DNA of 6,162 nt from assembly GCA_021805955.1 (NCBI GenBank), contig JAJZDO010000708.1:1-6162 (forward strand). Reading direction: 5' to 3'. Below are positions 5,651-6,162 of the stretch, piece by piece. Within the stretch, counting starts at the first letter, position 1. Each line of letters begins with the position of its first letter. The position numbers and the translations under genes are program-made. The notes beneath the pieces were generated by a model. That model had not been told where the DNA came from and searched no databases. It saw only the letters and a program-made list of their open reading frames with translations. The stretch comes from Acidobacteriota bacterium. Its GTDB lineage: Bacteria; Acidobacteriota; Terriglobia; Terriglobales; Acidobacteriaceae.

Positions 5651-5974
5651 ATGGAGGCGCAGGCATCTACAGAATTTCGTAGTGCTGCTTGCGACATGAG
5701 AATGACGTCTTGGTTACAGGCAATCTACGATTTCTTTTATGAAATGTTTTTTGGCTGCAGTCATGGCCATCTAACACGTCCGTTCACGCTACAGGCTCAC
5801 AGCTACAAGGTATGTCTGGATTGTGGACGGCAATTCCCATACTCCCTGGATAAAATGCGGCTGTTGTATCCGTGGGAAATTGTGAATCAGCCGACAGTAG
5901 AACTCATGCCCATCGCGCTGGAATCCGGACTATCTGAGCAGCAGAATTACAATCGCACGAAAGCTGTTGCTTAG
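5651..5974 (+). CDS. Small putative zinc-binding protein (CxH...CxxC), sigma-54 controlled
   Basis: 107 residues from ATG 5651. Seen: an amphipathic/aromatic helix (WLQAIYDFFYEMFFG, 21-35), followed by C36-S-H38 and C55-L-D-C58, a ligand spacing that could hold one zinc ion. Between them lies TRPFTLQAHSYKV (42-54), probably beta hairpin, and after them GRQFPYSLDKM (59-69). The C-terminal part is polar with no recognised motif. I recall similar short Cys/His proteins of unknown function in Acidobacteriota, but did not check. Start: AAAGG (5636-5640) suits ATG 5651, and the sigma-54 start is just upstream. In-frame ATGs at 5696 and 5702 also lie before the helix and cannot be excluded. No signal peptide is evident. 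Function is unknown; the promoter implies it is made only under a specific signal. Confidence 0.68.
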   Translation: MEAQASTEFRSAACDMRMTSWLQAIYDFFYEMFFGCSHGHLTRPFTLQAHSYKVCLDCGRQFPYSLDKMRLLYPWEIVNQPTVELMPIALESGLSEQQNYNRTKAVA

Positions 5975-6162
5975 GCCGGTATTGAAGCGAGTGGATGGCG
6001 GCATGAATTGGGCCTGGATTGCGGGGATCACTCCTGCGTCCAATGCGGTCTTGCTACACTATGGCAAACCTAGACCCAAGGTGTTGCCATTCCAGCCTCC
6101 GCATCCGCAAGAATCGTTTCGATTGAAGCGCAGACAAAGATCTACGTAAGCAGACAGCGCCC
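5975..6162. other. Region without a supported gene
   Basis: No convincing gene, terminator or promoter is seen. A plus-strand reading frame can be drawn at 6003-6149 (48 residues), but it lacks a ribosome site and any recognisable motif and uses the rare codon AGA three times. A short Cys-containing continuation in frame with the preceding gene lies at 5975-6073. Confidence 0.4.

Noticed and set aside
5990..6030. Second sigma-54 promoter near TTGGGCCTGGATTGC
   Set aside because: No GG and GC pair is separated by the required ten bases.
5967..6149. Small plus-strand gene of 48-60 residues
   Set aside because: A TTG start overlapping the previous gene or an ATG at 6003 without a ribosome site, no motif, and three AGA codons. 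Not supportable as a gene.

Overview
The window comes from a GC-rich bacterial chromosome, most likely an Acidobacteriota member. This is inferred from the look of two small proteins (a charged helical protein beginning MARGWESKSVEEQ, and a small CxH...CxxC protein) and was not tested by any search. It holds seven protein genes, one of them cut by the window edge, and one tRNA. There is no sign of an insertion sequence, phage or CRISPR array.

Left part (1-2268), a surface-sugar locus. Two minus-strand genes overlap by one base: a NeuB-type nonulosonic acid synthase without the usual C-terminal SAF domain, followed by the start of a KdsC/YrbI-type HAD phosphatase. The synthase resembles mammalian NANS around its metal site (GYSGHETG). 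Together with the phosphatase this suggests a route through a 9-phosphate (Neu5Ac-9-P or KDN-9-P). An extended-SDR nucleotide-sugar epimerase/dehydratase is transcribed divergently, apparently from a promoter so close to its start codon that the mRNA would have almost no leader.

Middle (2266-4130), a tRNA-Ala(CGC) and two dehydrogenases. The tRNA has a likely extended -10 promoter lying on the stop codon of the sugar gene. A beta-hydroxyacid dehydrogenase begins 41 bases after the tRNA CCA. A YdfG-like 3-hydroxy acid dehydrogenase follows, with its Shine-Dalgarno overlapping the previous stop codon. The pair plausibly handles small 3-hydroxy acids and semialdehydes. A rho-independent terminator closes this unit.

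Right part (4129-6162). A convergent minus-strand gene encodes an 83-residue helical protein. A zinc-independent MDR oxidoreductase follows on the plus strand. Then comes an intergenic region with a 22-bp near-perfect palindrome and a well-matched sigma-54 promoter, which drives a small putative zinc-binding protein. This sigma-54/dyad/small-protein unit is the most distinctive element of the window. The last ~190 bases hold no gene that I can support.
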